A stretch of 64,000 nucleotides of DNA, taken from NCBI RefSeq assembly GCF_036182465.1, contig NZ_CP108081.1:620001-684000 (forward strand). The letters are read 5' to 3'. A program made the position numbers and the translations under genes. The stretch's first letter is position 1; each line of letters starts with the position of its first letter. This DNA comes from Streptomyces sp. NBC_00258 (GTDB lineage: Bacteria > Actinomycetota > Actinomycetes > Streptomycetales > Streptomycetaceae). The notes below the pieces were generated by a model. The model worked only from the letters and a program-made list of their open reading frames with translations, made no database searches and was not told where the DNA came from. Below, piece by piece: positions 1 to 8,032 of this stretch.

Positions 1-691
1 ACTCCCCCTTGGGCAGGGTCCAGCCCATCTGGACGGCGCCCGGGTGCGAGTCGTACGCAAGCACGGGGTTGCCGCCCGCGCGGTTCACCATGACCTCGCC
101 GAGGCGCTCCTCGCCGGGCAGCCGGAACCAGACGACGTCCTGGTCGAAGACGTCCTGGCGGACGTGGTCGATTCCCGCGAGCCGGCGGACCTGCGAGTGC
201 CGTCCGTCGGCCGCCACCACACAGGCGGCTCGCACGGTGTGTACGAGGTTCTGAGCCTTGGCTCGGACGCCGCGGACCACGCCACCCTCGCGGACCAGTC
301 CGTTGACCTTTGCCACGTGGTAGCGGAAGCCCGGGAAGTCATGGCACCTGTCGAGGAGTTCGGCGAGCAGGTGGTCCTGCGGCAGGCTGAGCAGGTAGTT
401 GTGCGGCGGCGGCAGCCTGCGGTAGTCGAAGGACATCAGGACCCGGCCGCGCTCCACGAGCCGGAACCGGTCCAGGACGTGCGCGCCTCGGTCCGTCGCG
501 CCCTTGAGGACGCCGATCTCGTCGAGCACGGCGAGACCGCCGGGCTGCAGGATCTCGCCGCGGTATTCGCGGCTGAGGGAGGAACTGCGCTCCACAACGG
601 TGACGCGCACTCCGGATCGCAGCAGCAGGAGAGCAAGGGTCATACCAGCCGGGCCGCCGCCGACCACGCAGACATCTGTCGACTCTTCCAT
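1..691 (-). CDS. FAD-dependent aromatic polyketide monooxygenase (N-terminal part, cut by window edge)
   Basis: About 230 N-terminal residues of a PHBH-fold flavoprotein hydroxylase are visible. The ATG at 691 is followed at once by the Rossmann FAD motif VVGGGPAG (about residues 9-16). A GEILQPGG segment follows, and the ADGRHSQVRR flavin/NADPH motif lies near residue 165. These are the signatures of group A monooxygenases that hydroxylate aromatic polyketide cores using NADPH and O2. The gene starts 13 nt downstream of the SDR stop on the same strand, so the two are probably co-transcribed. The C-terminal substrate domain lies outside the window, so the site of hydroxylation cannot be judged. 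Confidence 0.85.
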   Translation of the reverse strand, partial: MEESTDVCVVGGGPAGMTLALLLLRSGVRVTVVERSSSLSREYRGEILQPGGLAVLDEIGVLKGATDRGAHVLDRFRLVERGRVLMSFDYRRLPPPHNYLLSLPQDHLLAELLDRCHDFPGFRYHVAKVNGLVREGGVVRGVRAKAQNLVHTVRAACVVAADGRHSQVRRLAGIDHVRQDVFDQDVVWFRLPGEERLGEVMVNRAGGNPVLAYDSHPGAVQMGWTLPKGE

Positions 692-704
692 GTCGGTCTC
701 CTTG

Positions 705-1484
705 TCAGGCCAGCAGGCCGAGGCCGCCGTCGGCCGAGACCACATGGCCGGTGATCCACTGGGCTTCGGGCAGGCAGAGCAGCGCCACGGTGTCCGCGAC
801 GTCCCGGGGGGTCGCGAGCCGCCCCGCGGGGGTGCGCGCACCGATCGCGCGGGCTACCTCCGGGCGCGTGGTCCCCGCTCCCTTGTCGAGCTTGGAGGCG
901 GAGACCGCGTTGACCGTCACACCACGGTCGGCCAGTTCCACGGCCACGAACCGGACGAGGCTCTCCAGGGCTGCCTTGGCTACGCCCAGGCTGACCAGAT
1001 GGGGAGCCACGCCGCGGGCGACGCTCGCCGACACGACGATGATCCGGCCGCCCTCGGGCATCAGGTCGGAGGCCGGTCCCGCGGACGCTGCGAGCGGCAC
1101 GAGCGCGGTCGCCATGTCGGCGTACACGTCGGTCAGGCGCATGCCGAGTGTCGGCATGGGGTGCGCCGAGGCGACCGAGTGCACGAGGACGTCGAGGTGG
1201 CCGTGCCGCTCGCGCACCTCGCGCATCAACTCGGGCAGGGTCGAGGCACGGCGTGCGTCACCACGTATCGTGACGAGGCTTCCCGGCGTGTCCTGGAGGT
1301 CCGCGAGAAGCATCTCGGCGTCCGGCACCGAGTGGGCGTACGTGGCGATGACGTCGCAGCCCGAAGCGGCGAGCTTCTCGGTGACGGCTCGGCCGACGCC
1401 TCGGGTGCCGCCGATGACAAGGGCGCTCTTGCCCTTGAGACCTGGCAGTGGCTGGACGTCGCTGCTCGTGTGCGGTTTCGACAC
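705..1484 (-). CDS. FabL-like short-chain dehydrogenase/reductase, catalytic Tyr apparently missing
   Basis: A 259-residue single-domain SDR. I chose the GTG at 1484 because GAGGGG lies about 8 nt upstream and the fold begins soon after. The nucleotide-binding motif GGTRGVGRA, a central NAHS-like region (SVASA) and the C-terminal SADGG segment are present. In the active-site helix the Lys of GVAKAAL is kept, but the Tyr of Y-x6-K (FabL type) or Y-x3-K (classical type) is Leu in both registers. The enzyme may therefore not be a standard reductase. Its place between a monooxygenase and an O-methyltransferase suggests a tailoring or scaffolding role in the aromatic polyketide pathway. Fold sure; activity unsure. 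Confidence 0.75.
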   Translation of the reverse strand: MSKPHTSSDVQPLPGLKGKSALVIGGTRGVGRAVTEKLAASGCDVIATYAHSVPDAEMLLADLQDTPGSLVTIRGDARRASTLPELMREVRERHGHLDVLVHSVASAHPMPTLGMRLTDVYADMATALVPLAASAGPASDLMPEGGRIIVVSASVARGVAPHLVSLGVAKAALESLVRFVAVELADRGVTVNAVSASKLDKGAGTTRPEVARAIGARTPAGRLATPRDVADTVALLCLPEAQWITGHVVSADGGLGLLA

Positions 1485-1703
1485 GGTGCTGTTCCCCTCG
1501 CTGTCCGGGCCGCCGCGGGCCGCTTCCCACACACGGGCCCCCGCGGGTGGGTCAAGTCCCGTCACCGTGCCGCAGGACGGTCGATCGCTGCTGGAGCCGG
1601 GCCGGAGCACCCGGCAAGGCGGTCCCCGGTGCCCGGATTTTCCTCCCGACCGGTGGCGCACAGCCGGACTCCGGCTGTGGGCGGTCCTGGGCCGACGGCG
1701 GCT

Positions 1704-1721
1704 TCGACCGGCGGTCGAGCT
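1704..1721 (+). promoter_or_regulatory. candidate SARP operator upstream of the O-methyltransferase
   Basis: In the 257-bp divergent gap between the SDR and the methyltransferase, heptamers TCGACCG (1704) and TCGAGCT (1715) are spaced exactly 11 bp apart, the spacing bound by SARP activators (DnrI, ActII-ORF4). The core TCGA is palindromic, so either direction is possible. Only 20 nt separate the repeats from the ATG at 1742, so a promoter facing the methyltransferase would have almost no leader. No convincing -10 box was seen. Confidence 0.4.
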
Positions 1722-1741
1722 GCGGTCCAGGGGAGTTGACG

Positions 1742-2791
1742 ATGCTTTCGGTCATGACAGCTCCCGCTCTCGAAGCCGTGACGAACCTCCGCCGACTCGC
1801 CCTCGCCGCCGGCCACGCTGCCGCGCTCCGCGCCGCGGCGCAGCTGGGTGTCGCCGATGCGCTCGGCGAGGAACCCGCCTCCGCCGCCGAACTGGCGCGC
1901 GCGATCAACGCCGAACCGGGCACGCTGGACCGGCTGCTGCGCGCGCTCAGCTCACAGGGCGTCTTCGCCGCCCAGGACGACGGCTACGCGCACACACCGG
2001 TCTCCCGACTGCTGCGCACCGACACCCCGCGCAGCCTGCGCGACATGGTCCTGTGGGCCACCGAGCCCTGGACGTGGACCGTGTGGCCGCGCCTCGCCGA
2101 TGCCGTGCGCACCGGCAAGGGCGGCTTCAGCGAGGTTCACGGAAAGGACTTCTTCACGTTCCTCTACGAGGACGCGCCGGAGTCCGCCGAAGTCTTCAAC
2201 CGGGCCATGACACAAGCCAGTCGGCTCTCGTCGGACGCGATCGCGGAAGCGCTCGACCTGAACGGCGACCTCACCGTGGTGGACGTCGCGGGCGGTCACG
2301 GCGACCTCGTCGCGACGGTCCTGGAGCGCGACCCGTCACTGCGAGGCGCCCTGTTCGATCTGCCGGGTGTCCTCACCGACGTCGACCCGAGACTGCGGGC
2401 CGACGGTGAGCTCGGCGACCGCTGCCGGCTGGTGGCGGGCGACTGCCGCGAGTCGGTGCCGATCGAGGCGGACGTCTTCATCCTCAAGAACGTCCTGGAG
2501 TGGGACGACGCCAACACCGTGGCCGCGCTGCGCAATGTGGCCGCCTCGGCCCGCCCTGGCGGACGGGTCGTCGTGGTGGAGAACCTGGTCGACGGGAGCC
2601 CGGAGACCGGGTTCACCACGGCGATGGATCTCCTGCTGCTGCTCAACGTCGACGGCAGGAAGCATCTGCGGCAGAGTCTGCTGCGCCTGGTGCGGGAGGC
2701 AGGTCTCACCGTCACCGACGTACGGCCGGTGGGCCCTTATCTGCACATGATCGACAGCCGTGTGCCCGACGTCCCCGGCATCACCCGTTGA
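1742..2791 (+). CDS. SAM-dependent O-methyltransferase (DnrK/TcmO family)
   Basis: 349 residues, the normal length for small-molecule O-methyltransferases of the PF00891 class. The N-terminal winged-helix dimerisation domain (about residues 10-100) is followed by a Rossmann SAM domain with motif I VVDVAGGHGD, the FDLPGV segment, an acidic VAGDCRES loop and ILKNVLEWDD, the region that in this class carries the catalytic His/Asp area. The ATG at 1742 has GGGGAG upstream. It probably O-methylates a phenol or alcohol of the polyketide core. It stands alone on the plus strand, and its 3' end faces the SARP gene across a 220-bp gap. Confidence 0.88.
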   Translation: MLSVMTAPALEAVTNLRRLALAAGHAAALRAAAQLGVADALGEEPASAAELARAINAEPGTLDRLLRALSSQGVFAAQDDGYAHTPVSRLLRTDTPRSLRDMVLWATEPWTWTVWPRLADAVRTGKGGFSEVHGKDFFTFLYEDAPESAEVFNRAMTQASRLSSDAIAEALDLNGDLTVVDVAGGHGDLVATVLERDPSLRGALFDLPGVLTDVDPRLRADGELGDRCRLVAGDCRESVPIEADVFILKNVLEWDDANTVAALRNVAASARPGGRVVVVENLVDGSPETGFTTAMDLLLLLNVDGRKHLRQSLLRLVREAGLTVTDVRPVGPYLHMIDSRVPDVPGITR

Positions 2792-2969
2792 CGGCGCCGG
2801 AACGGACCGTGACTCTCCGTCCAGGGTTTCCGGCCCCGGGCGGAGTGCGTCCGATGCTCTTTCCCACTTCGAGCAGGAAGTGCGAGCGCGTGATCCATTA
2901 CGCCGGATAGAACATGCGGGCACAATCCCGGGACCGGCAACAGTTCGACACCTGCATTCGATCTTTATC

Positions 2970-2993
2970 ACCGGATGAGTTATTCATTCCGGT
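2970..2993. terminator. hairpin between convergent methyltransferase and SARP genes
   Basis: ACCGGATGA pairs with TCATTCCGGT (one bulged T) around a short loop. It lies in the 220-bp gap (2792-3011) between two convergent stop codons and could end transcription from either side. The rest of the gap holds no coding signal that I can see. Confidence 0.45.
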
Positions 2994-3011
2994 TCTTCTC
3001 TCATGGAATAT

Positions 3012-3824
3012 TCATCGAGAAACACCGGACGCGACGCGGTCGAGAATCGCCAGCGAGTCGGCCATGGGGTCGAAGCAGAGCATCGCCTGCTGGAGACCCC
3101 GTATCCGTGGGGACGGTTCGAGGCCCAGGTCGGTCACCAGCCGGTGCCGGTACTGGTGGAACGAGTCGAGCGCGGCGGACAGCCGGCCGGCCCGGAACAG
3201 GGCCAGCATGTGCTTGACCCGGATCCCCTCGTGGAGGGGGTAACTGCCGATCAGAACCGTCAGTTCGCTCTGTACCTCACGATGCCGGCCGAGCCGCAGG
3301 TTGGCCTCGATACGCATCTCCGTCGCCGCCAGACGGCTCTCCTCGAGCCCACAGATCTGCGGGTACAGGAGCGGTCCGGGCCTGACGTCGCTCAGCGGGG
3401 CTCCCCGCCAGAGTTCGAGCGCACGCGAGAGCAGTTCCTCGGCCCGCTCGCTGTCACCCTGCTCCAGGACCTTCTGGCCCTGCTCGACCAACGCCTCGTA
3501 CGCGCTGAGGTCGTGTTCGGTGTGGTCCGCCTGCAGCAGGTACCCCGGCACTCTAGTGACCAGCGCGTCCGACGGGGGCTGCCCGACCGTCGGTGAGATG
3601 TCGCGGAACATGCGACGCAGTTGGAGCACGTACGTCTGGAGCGTCGTGGACGCGCTGCGTGGTGGGCGCTCGTCCCAGAGCTCCTGGATCAGCGATGCGG
3701 TGGACACCGCACGGCCGGGCTCGAGCATCAGCATCGCAAGGACACTACGAGGCTTGGGTGCCGTCAGTATTTCTGCCACTTCGACATCATTGATGGTTAA
3801 AGTGCCGAGAACGCCGAGCTTCAT
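3012..3824 (-). CDS. SARP-family pathway activator with a TTA codon
   Basis: 270 residues, the classic short SARP length (DnrI, ActII-ORF4, RedD). The start is the ATG at 3824, preceded by GGGGG. An N-terminal winged-helix OmpR-like DNA-binding domain (about residues 1-95) is followed by the bacterial transcriptional activation domain (about 100-250). Codon 9 is TTA (3798-3800), so translation should depend on the bldA leucyl-tRNA and be tied to development. It is most likely the direct activator of the polyketide operons, where 11-bp-spaced heptamers are found. It lies downstream of rmlB on the same strand but has its own 200-bp leader. Confidence 0.92.
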   Translation of the reverse strand: MKLGVLGTLTINDVEVAEILTAPKPRSVLAMLMLEPGRAVSTASLIQELWDERPPRSASTTLQTYVLQLRRMFRDISPTVGQPPSDALVTRVPGYLLQADHTEHDLSAYEALVEQGQKVLEQGDSERAEELLSRALELWRGAPLSDVRPGPLLYPQICGLEESRLAATEMRIEANLRLGRHREVQSELTVLIGSYPLHEGIRVKHMLALFRAGRLSAALDSFHQYRHRLVTDLGLEPSPRIRGLQQAMLCFDPMADSLAILDRVASGVSR

Positions 3825-4025
3825 CTTGCTTACCCCCAGGATGGCCAAAAACAACTTACCCCCGCAGTCAGTGCTGCTAAGGCAATCCGAGTCGACTGAC
3901 AATATCACCGAGAAGGCGGCCAAAATGGAGCCTTGCACATGTTTTTGCGATCTACATGCACACGTGCAGGTGCCCCGCCTATGCGACCCCGGCATCATGA
4001 TCAGCCATGAACACTGTGGGTTACA
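3825..4025 (-). promoter_or_regulatory. leader/promoter region of the SARP gene
   Basis: This 201-bp gap is more AT-rich than its surroundings. On the minus strand GGGGGTAAG occurs twice, at 3855-3863 and 3829-3837, the second copy serving as the ribosome binding site. A TGCAC-AC-GTGCA palindrome lies at 3957-3968. No -10/-35 pair stands out. The repeated box and the palindrome are the best candidates for regulator or ribosome contacts. Confidence 0.4.
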
Positions 4026-5009
4026 TCAATACTCCTCTTCTTGATCGACGCTTTGACTGATACGCCACTCAGGGTGACCTGCGTACCAGCGAACAGTCTC
4101 GGCCAGTCCCTCGTCGAAGGAGATCCGAGGGGCGAAGCCGAGCACACGCAGCTTGCTGTCGTCGAGGCTGTAGCGGCGGTCATGGCCCTTGCGGTCGGCG
4201 ACGTACCGCACCATGTCCCAGTCGCGGCCGCACGCCGCCAGCAGACGCCCCGTCAGCTCACGGTTGGTCAGCTCGGCGGTGCCGGCGATGTGGTAGACCT
4301 CCCCGGGCGCTCCGCGTTCGGCGACGAGCTGCACGCCACGGCAGTGGTCCTCGACGTGCACCCAGTCGCGTACGTTGCCCCCGTCCCCGTAGAGGGGCAC
4401 CTTCCTGCCGTCGAGCAACCTGGTGATGAAGAGCGGGATGACCTTCTCGGGGAACTGCCGGGGCCCGTAGTTGTTGCCGCACCGGGTGATCGAAACGGGC
4501 AGACCATGGGTGACCGCGTAGGCGCGGGCCACCAGGTCGCCGCCGGCCTTGGACGCCGCGTACGGCGACCGGGGCCGCAGAGCAGCGTCCTCGTCCCACG
4601 ATCCGGAGTCGATCGAGCCGTACACCTCGTCCGTGGAGACCTGCACGACGCGCGGTGTGCCCGACTCCAGACAAGCCTCCAGCAGGGCCTGGACGCCGAG
4701 CACGTTGGTCCGTACGAATTCCGCGGAGCCGGCGATGGACCGGTCGACGTGCGATTCCGCCGCGAAATTGATGACCACGTCGTGGCCGGGCACCACCTTG
4801 GCCAGCAGTTCGGGATCACAGAGATCGCCCCATACGAACTCACAGCGCGCGTCAGCCAGGTTGGCCGGGTTTCCCGCGTAGGTGAGTTTGTCGAGAACGG
4901 TCACCTCCGCACCGGCATAGGCCGGATAGTCCCCGGCCAGGACAGCGTGCACATAGTGGGAGCCGATGAATCCGGCGCCGCCGGTGACGAGGATCCGAGG
5001 GCCGCTCAT
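4026..5009 (-). CDS. rmlB: dTDP-glucose 4,6-dehydratase
   Basis: 327 residues, an extended SDR of normal family length. The NAD motif GGAGFIG is at 10-16. The dehydratase triad Thr126-Asp127-Glu128 lies in STDEVYGS, and Tyr150/Lys154 are in YAASK. It converts dTDP-glucose to dTDP-4-keto-6-deoxyglucose, the common precursor of all deoxysugars encoded here. The ATG overlaps the rmlA stop by 4 nt (ATGA), so the two are translationally coupled. It is the last gene of the minus-strand operon running from KS-alpha. Confidence 0.95.
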   Translation of the reverse strand: MSGPRILVTGGAGFIGSHYVHAVLAGDYPAYAGAEVTVLDKLTYAGNPANLADARCEFVWGDLCDPELLAKVVPGHDVVINFAAESHVDRSIAGSAEFVRTNVLGVQALLEACLESGTPRVVQVSTDEVYGSIDSGSWDEDAALRPRSPYAASKAGGDLVARAYAVTHGLPVSITRCGNNYGPRQFPEKVIPLFITRLLDGRKVPLYGDGGNVRDWVHVEDHCRGVQLVAERGAPGEVYHIAGTAELTNRELTGRLLAACGRDWDMVRYVADRKGHDRRYSLDDSKLRVLGFAPRISFDEGLAETVRWYAGHPEWRISQSVDQEEEY

Positions 5010-6070
5010 GACGCGATCTGCACTCGGCTGCGGTCCCCGAGGACCAGGCGGTGCGCGCCCGGCGGCTCGGGAGTGCGGATGATCTCCACGTCCTGTCCGA
5101 TCAGTGAGGTCTCCAGGGGCCGTACTCCGGTGATCGAGGCCCTGGGCATGACGATCGAGTCGCGGATCCAGCTGTCGGCGATGCGGCAGTTCTCCGCGAT
5201 CGAAGTGCAGGGACCGATACGGGAGTTGGTGACGGTTGCACCGGCGCCGATGACCGCGGGGCCGACGATCACGGAACCGGTCACCCTGGCGCCGGGGCCG
5301 ACGACCACCCGGCCGCTGATCTCGCTGTCGAGGACCAGCCCGGCGTTGGACGGCTCCAGGTCCCGCAGCACCAGGCGGTTGACCTCGAGCATGTCGGGCA
5401 CGTTGCCGGTGTCCTTCCAGTAGCCGGTCATGACGGCGGCGTCCGTGCGCAGGTCATGGTCGATGAGCCACTGGATCGCGTCGGTGATCTCCAGCTCACC
5501 GCGGGCCGAGGGCTCGATCTCGGCGACCGCCTTGTGGACGGCCGCGCTGAAGAGGTAGACCCCGACCACGGCGAGGTCGCTCCGGGGACGGCGGGGCTTT
5601 TCCTGAAGTCCCGTCACCCTTCCGTCGGCGGAGACCTCGGCCACCCCGAACTGGCCGGGGTCGTCGACCCTGGCCAGCATGATCTGCGCGGCGGGTCGGC
5701 TCTCCCGGAAGCGCTCCACGAAGTCGGTGATGCCGTCGAAGACGACGTTGTCGCCGAGGTACATCACGAAGTCGTCCTCTCCCAGGAAGTCGCGGGCTGT
5801 CTTCACCGCGTGGGCGAGACCGAGCGGCTCGCGCTGCCACACATAGGTGACGTCCAGACCGAATCGCGAGCCGTCACCGACGGCGGCCTCGATCTGGGCA
5901 CGGGTGTCGCCCACCACGATGGCGGTCTCGGTCACCCCCGCGGCGGCGATCGCTTCCAGGCCGTGGAACAGCACGGGCTTGTTTCCCACCGGCACGAGTT
6001 GCTTGGCCAGCGTGTGAGTGATCGGCCGCAGCCGGGTTCCTGAACCGCCGGAAAGCACGAGCGCTTTCAT
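5006..6070 (-). CDS. rmlA: glucose-1-phosphate thymidylyltransferase, long form
   Basis: 354 residues. The N-terminal nucleotidyltransferase signature GGSGTRLRP is at 8-16, with a Lys in AKQLVPVGNKP. The C-terminal 100 residues show the repeating pattern of a left-handed beta helix, as in StrD-type synthases of antibiotic clusters, which are longer than the primary-metabolism RmlA (about 290 residues). It makes dTDP-glucose from glucose-1-phosphate and dTTP and feeds the adjacent RmlB. Confidence 0.95.
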   Translation of the reverse strand: MKALVLSGGSGTRLRPITHTLAKQLVPVGNKPVLFHGLEAIAAAGVTETAIVVGDTRAQIEAAVGDGSRFGLDVTYVWQREPLGLAHAVKTARDFLGEDDFVMYLGDNVVFDGITDFVERFRESRPAAQIMLARVDDPGQFGVAEVSADGRVTGLQEKPRRPRSDLAVVGVYLFSAAVHKAVAEIEPSARGELEITDAIQWLIDHDLRTDAAVMTGYWKDTGNVPDMLEVNRLVLRDLEPSNAGLVLDSEISGRVVVGPGARVTGSVIVGPAVIGAGATVTNSRIGPCTSIAENCRIADSWIRDSIVMPRASITGVRPLETSLIGQDVEIIRTPEPPGAHRLVLGDRSRVQIAS

Positions 6071-6084
6071 GACCTGGACCTTCC

Positions 6085-7500
6085 CTACGAGGCTTTCGGT
6101 GGCTGTTGCGCATGAGAAGGCGCCGTGACACGGCCCTCCCCGGCAACCGGGCGCGGCTCCAGGAGCCGGCCGACGAGCCCGGTGTCGTGCCGGGCCGTGC
6201 TGAACTCACCGCTGTCGACGACCGAGCGGAGGAAACCCGCCGTGGTCCGTATGCCCTTGCCCTCGAGACGGACCTCGTCCAGTGCGCGGCCCATGCGAGC
6301 CAGCGCAAGTTTCCGGTCGGGCGCCCAGACGGTGACCTTGGCAAGCAGCGGGTCGTAGAAGACGGAGATACGCGAACCGCTGCGCACGTGGGTGTCCACG
6401 CGTACGAACGGGCCCGAGGGCAGGGCGAGTTCGTCGATGAGTCCGGGGGTCGGAACGAAATCCCGGTCGGCATCCTCGGCGTTGATGCGGCATTCGACCG
6501 CGCAGCCGCGGGGCACGACGTCCTGTCGGCCGATCCGCAGCGGATGGCCAGCGGCGATCCAGAGCTGCTCGTGGACCAGGTCGACGCCGGTGACCAGTTC
6601 GGTGACCGGATGCTCCACCTGGATACGGCAGTTAACCTCCATGAAGTAGAACCGGCCCCTGCCGTCGTAGAGGAACTCGAAGGTGCCCGCGCCGACGTAG
6701 CCGGCCGCCTTGGCGCCCTGGACGGCGTGTTCCGCCATCGCGGCCACGACGTCCTCGTCCAGGCCGGGCGCCGGAGCCTCCTCGATCAGCTTCTGGTGGC
6801 GGCGTTGCACCGAGCAGTCGCGCTCCCCGAGGTGGATCACGTTGCCGAACCGGTCGGCTAGCACCTGGATCTCGACATGTCGCGCGGACTCTAGGTAGCG
6901 CTCCAGGTAGACCCGGCCGTCCCCGAAGACAGCGGCGGCGTGACGACGGGTCTCCCGGTAGACGGCGGGGAACTCGGCCGCGCTGTGCGCCACCCCGATG
7001 CCGCGGCCGCCGCCGCCCGAGACCGCCTTGACGACCACGGGGAAGCCGATCTCGGCGGCGAGCACCTCGGCCTCACGGGGAGAGGAGACAGGATCCAGCG
7101 TGCCAGGGAGCAGGGGCAGCCCGGCGTCGGCCATGAGAGCACGGCAGGTGGACTTGTCACCGAGCGCCTCCATCACCTCCGGGGGCGGACCGATGAAGGT
7201 GATGCCCTCGGCGGCGCACACCTCGGCGAAGTCGGCGTTCTCGGAGAGGAATCCGTAGCCCGGATGGATGGCCTCCGCGCCGGTGCGGCGCGCGGCCTCC
7301 ATGACCGCCGGGATGCTGAGGTAGCTGGCCTGCGCCGCCCCGGGCCCGATCCGGACCGCCTCGTCGGCGTACCGTACGACCTCGCTGTCGGTGTCCTCGG
7401 TGGAGTACACCACGGCGACCCGGATGCCCAGTTCCCGGCAGGCGCGCGCGACGCGCAGGGCTATCTCGCCCCGGTTGGCGATCAGCACGGTGCGGAACAC
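6085..7500 (-). CDS. accC: biotin carboxylase subunit of acetyl-CoA carboxylase
   Basis: 471 residues with the expected three-part biotin carboxylase layout: an N-terminal domain starting FRTVLIANRGEIA, a central ATP-grasp domain with GGGGRGIG (about residue 165) and a catalytic MEVNCRIQVEHPVTE segment, and a C-terminal domain. It carboxylates biotin on the BCCP encoded immediately upstream (6-nt gap). Together with BCCP and AccDA it forms a dedicated carboxylase making malonyl-CoA for the type II (and perhaps type I) PKS, as in several type II clusters. Confidence 0.94.
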   Translation of the reverse strand: MFRTVLIANRGEIALRVARACRELGIRVAVVYSTEDTDSEVVRYADEAVRIGPGAAQASYLSIPAVMEAARRTGAEAIHPGYGFLSENADFAEVCAAEGITFIGPPPEVMEALGDKSTCRALMADAGLPLLPGTLDPVSSPREAEVLAAEIGFPVVVKAVSGGGGRGIGVAHSAAEFPAVYRETRRHAAAVFGDGRVYLERYLESARHVEIQVLADRFGNVIHLGERDCSVQRRHQKLIEEAPAPGLDEDVVAAMAEHAVQGAKAAGYVGAGTFEFLYDGRGRFYFMEVNCRIQVEHPVTELVTGVDLVHEQLWIAAGHPLRIGRQDVVPRGCAVECRINAEDADRDFVPTPGLIDELALPSGPFVRVDTHVRSGSRISVFYDPLLAKVTVWAPDRKLALARMGRALDEVRLEGKGIRTTAGFLRSVVDSGEFSTARHDTGLVGRLLEPRPVAGEGRVTAPSHAQQPPKAS

Positions 7501-7506
7501 GGTGCC

Positions 7507-8028
7507 TCACCGCCCGTCGGCCGGGACGAAGGAGCACAACGGATCGCCGTACTCGACCAGTGCGCCGTTGGGCTGCAGGAACTCCTCGATGGTGCCCTGC
7601 CGGTCCGACTCCACGGGGATCATCAGCTTCATCGCCTCGACAAGGCCCACCTGTTGGCCGGGCACCACCGTGTCCCCCTCGCTCACGAACGGCTTGGCAC
7701 CCGGCTCCGGCGCCCGGTAGAAAACCCCGACCGTGGGAGCGTGGATGTGGTCGAGGACGGGCCCGTCGCCGGGCGTCGGCATGGTTTGTGCGGGCGCGGG
7801 GACGACACGTGCTTCGAGCGCCGTGCCCGCATCGGGGGCGGTACCCGGCCAGTCCATCTCGATCGTGACCGGGCCGACGGTGACACGGACCGCGGACGGC
7901 GGGAACGGAGCCTGGGACAACAGCTCGATCATGCTGGCCTTGGCGGCCTCCAGGACGGACGGAAGCGTGTCCGGGCGTCCGTCGTTCATCAGGCCGTCGA
8001 GGGTGGCAACGCTGTCGGGCGTGGACAT
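7507..8028 (-). CDS. accB: biotin carboxyl carrier protein
   Basis: 173 residues. A variable, Ala/Pro-rich N-terminal half is followed by a lipoyl/biotinyl domain (about 95-172). The biotin-attachment motif EAMKLM gives Lys134 as the modified residue. It sits between accDA and accC with gaps of only 4 and 6 nt, so the three subunits are made together. Confidence 0.94.
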   Translation of the reverse strand: MSTPDSVATLDGLMNDGRPDTLPSVLEAAKASMIELLSQAPFPPSAVRVTVGPVTIEMDWPGTAPDAGTALEARVVPAPAQTMPTPGDGPVLDHIHAPTVGVFYRAPEPGAKPFVSEGDTVVPGQQVGLVEAMKLMIPVESDRQGTIEEFLQPNGALVEYGDPLCSFVPADGR

Positions 8029-8032
8029 CTCC

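Noticed and set aside
751..2409. Very long plus-strand reading frame opposite the SDR and across the methyltransferase start
   Set aside because: Arg/Ala/Ser-rich shadow without motifs; the real genes are the minus-strand SDR and the methyltransferase in another frame.
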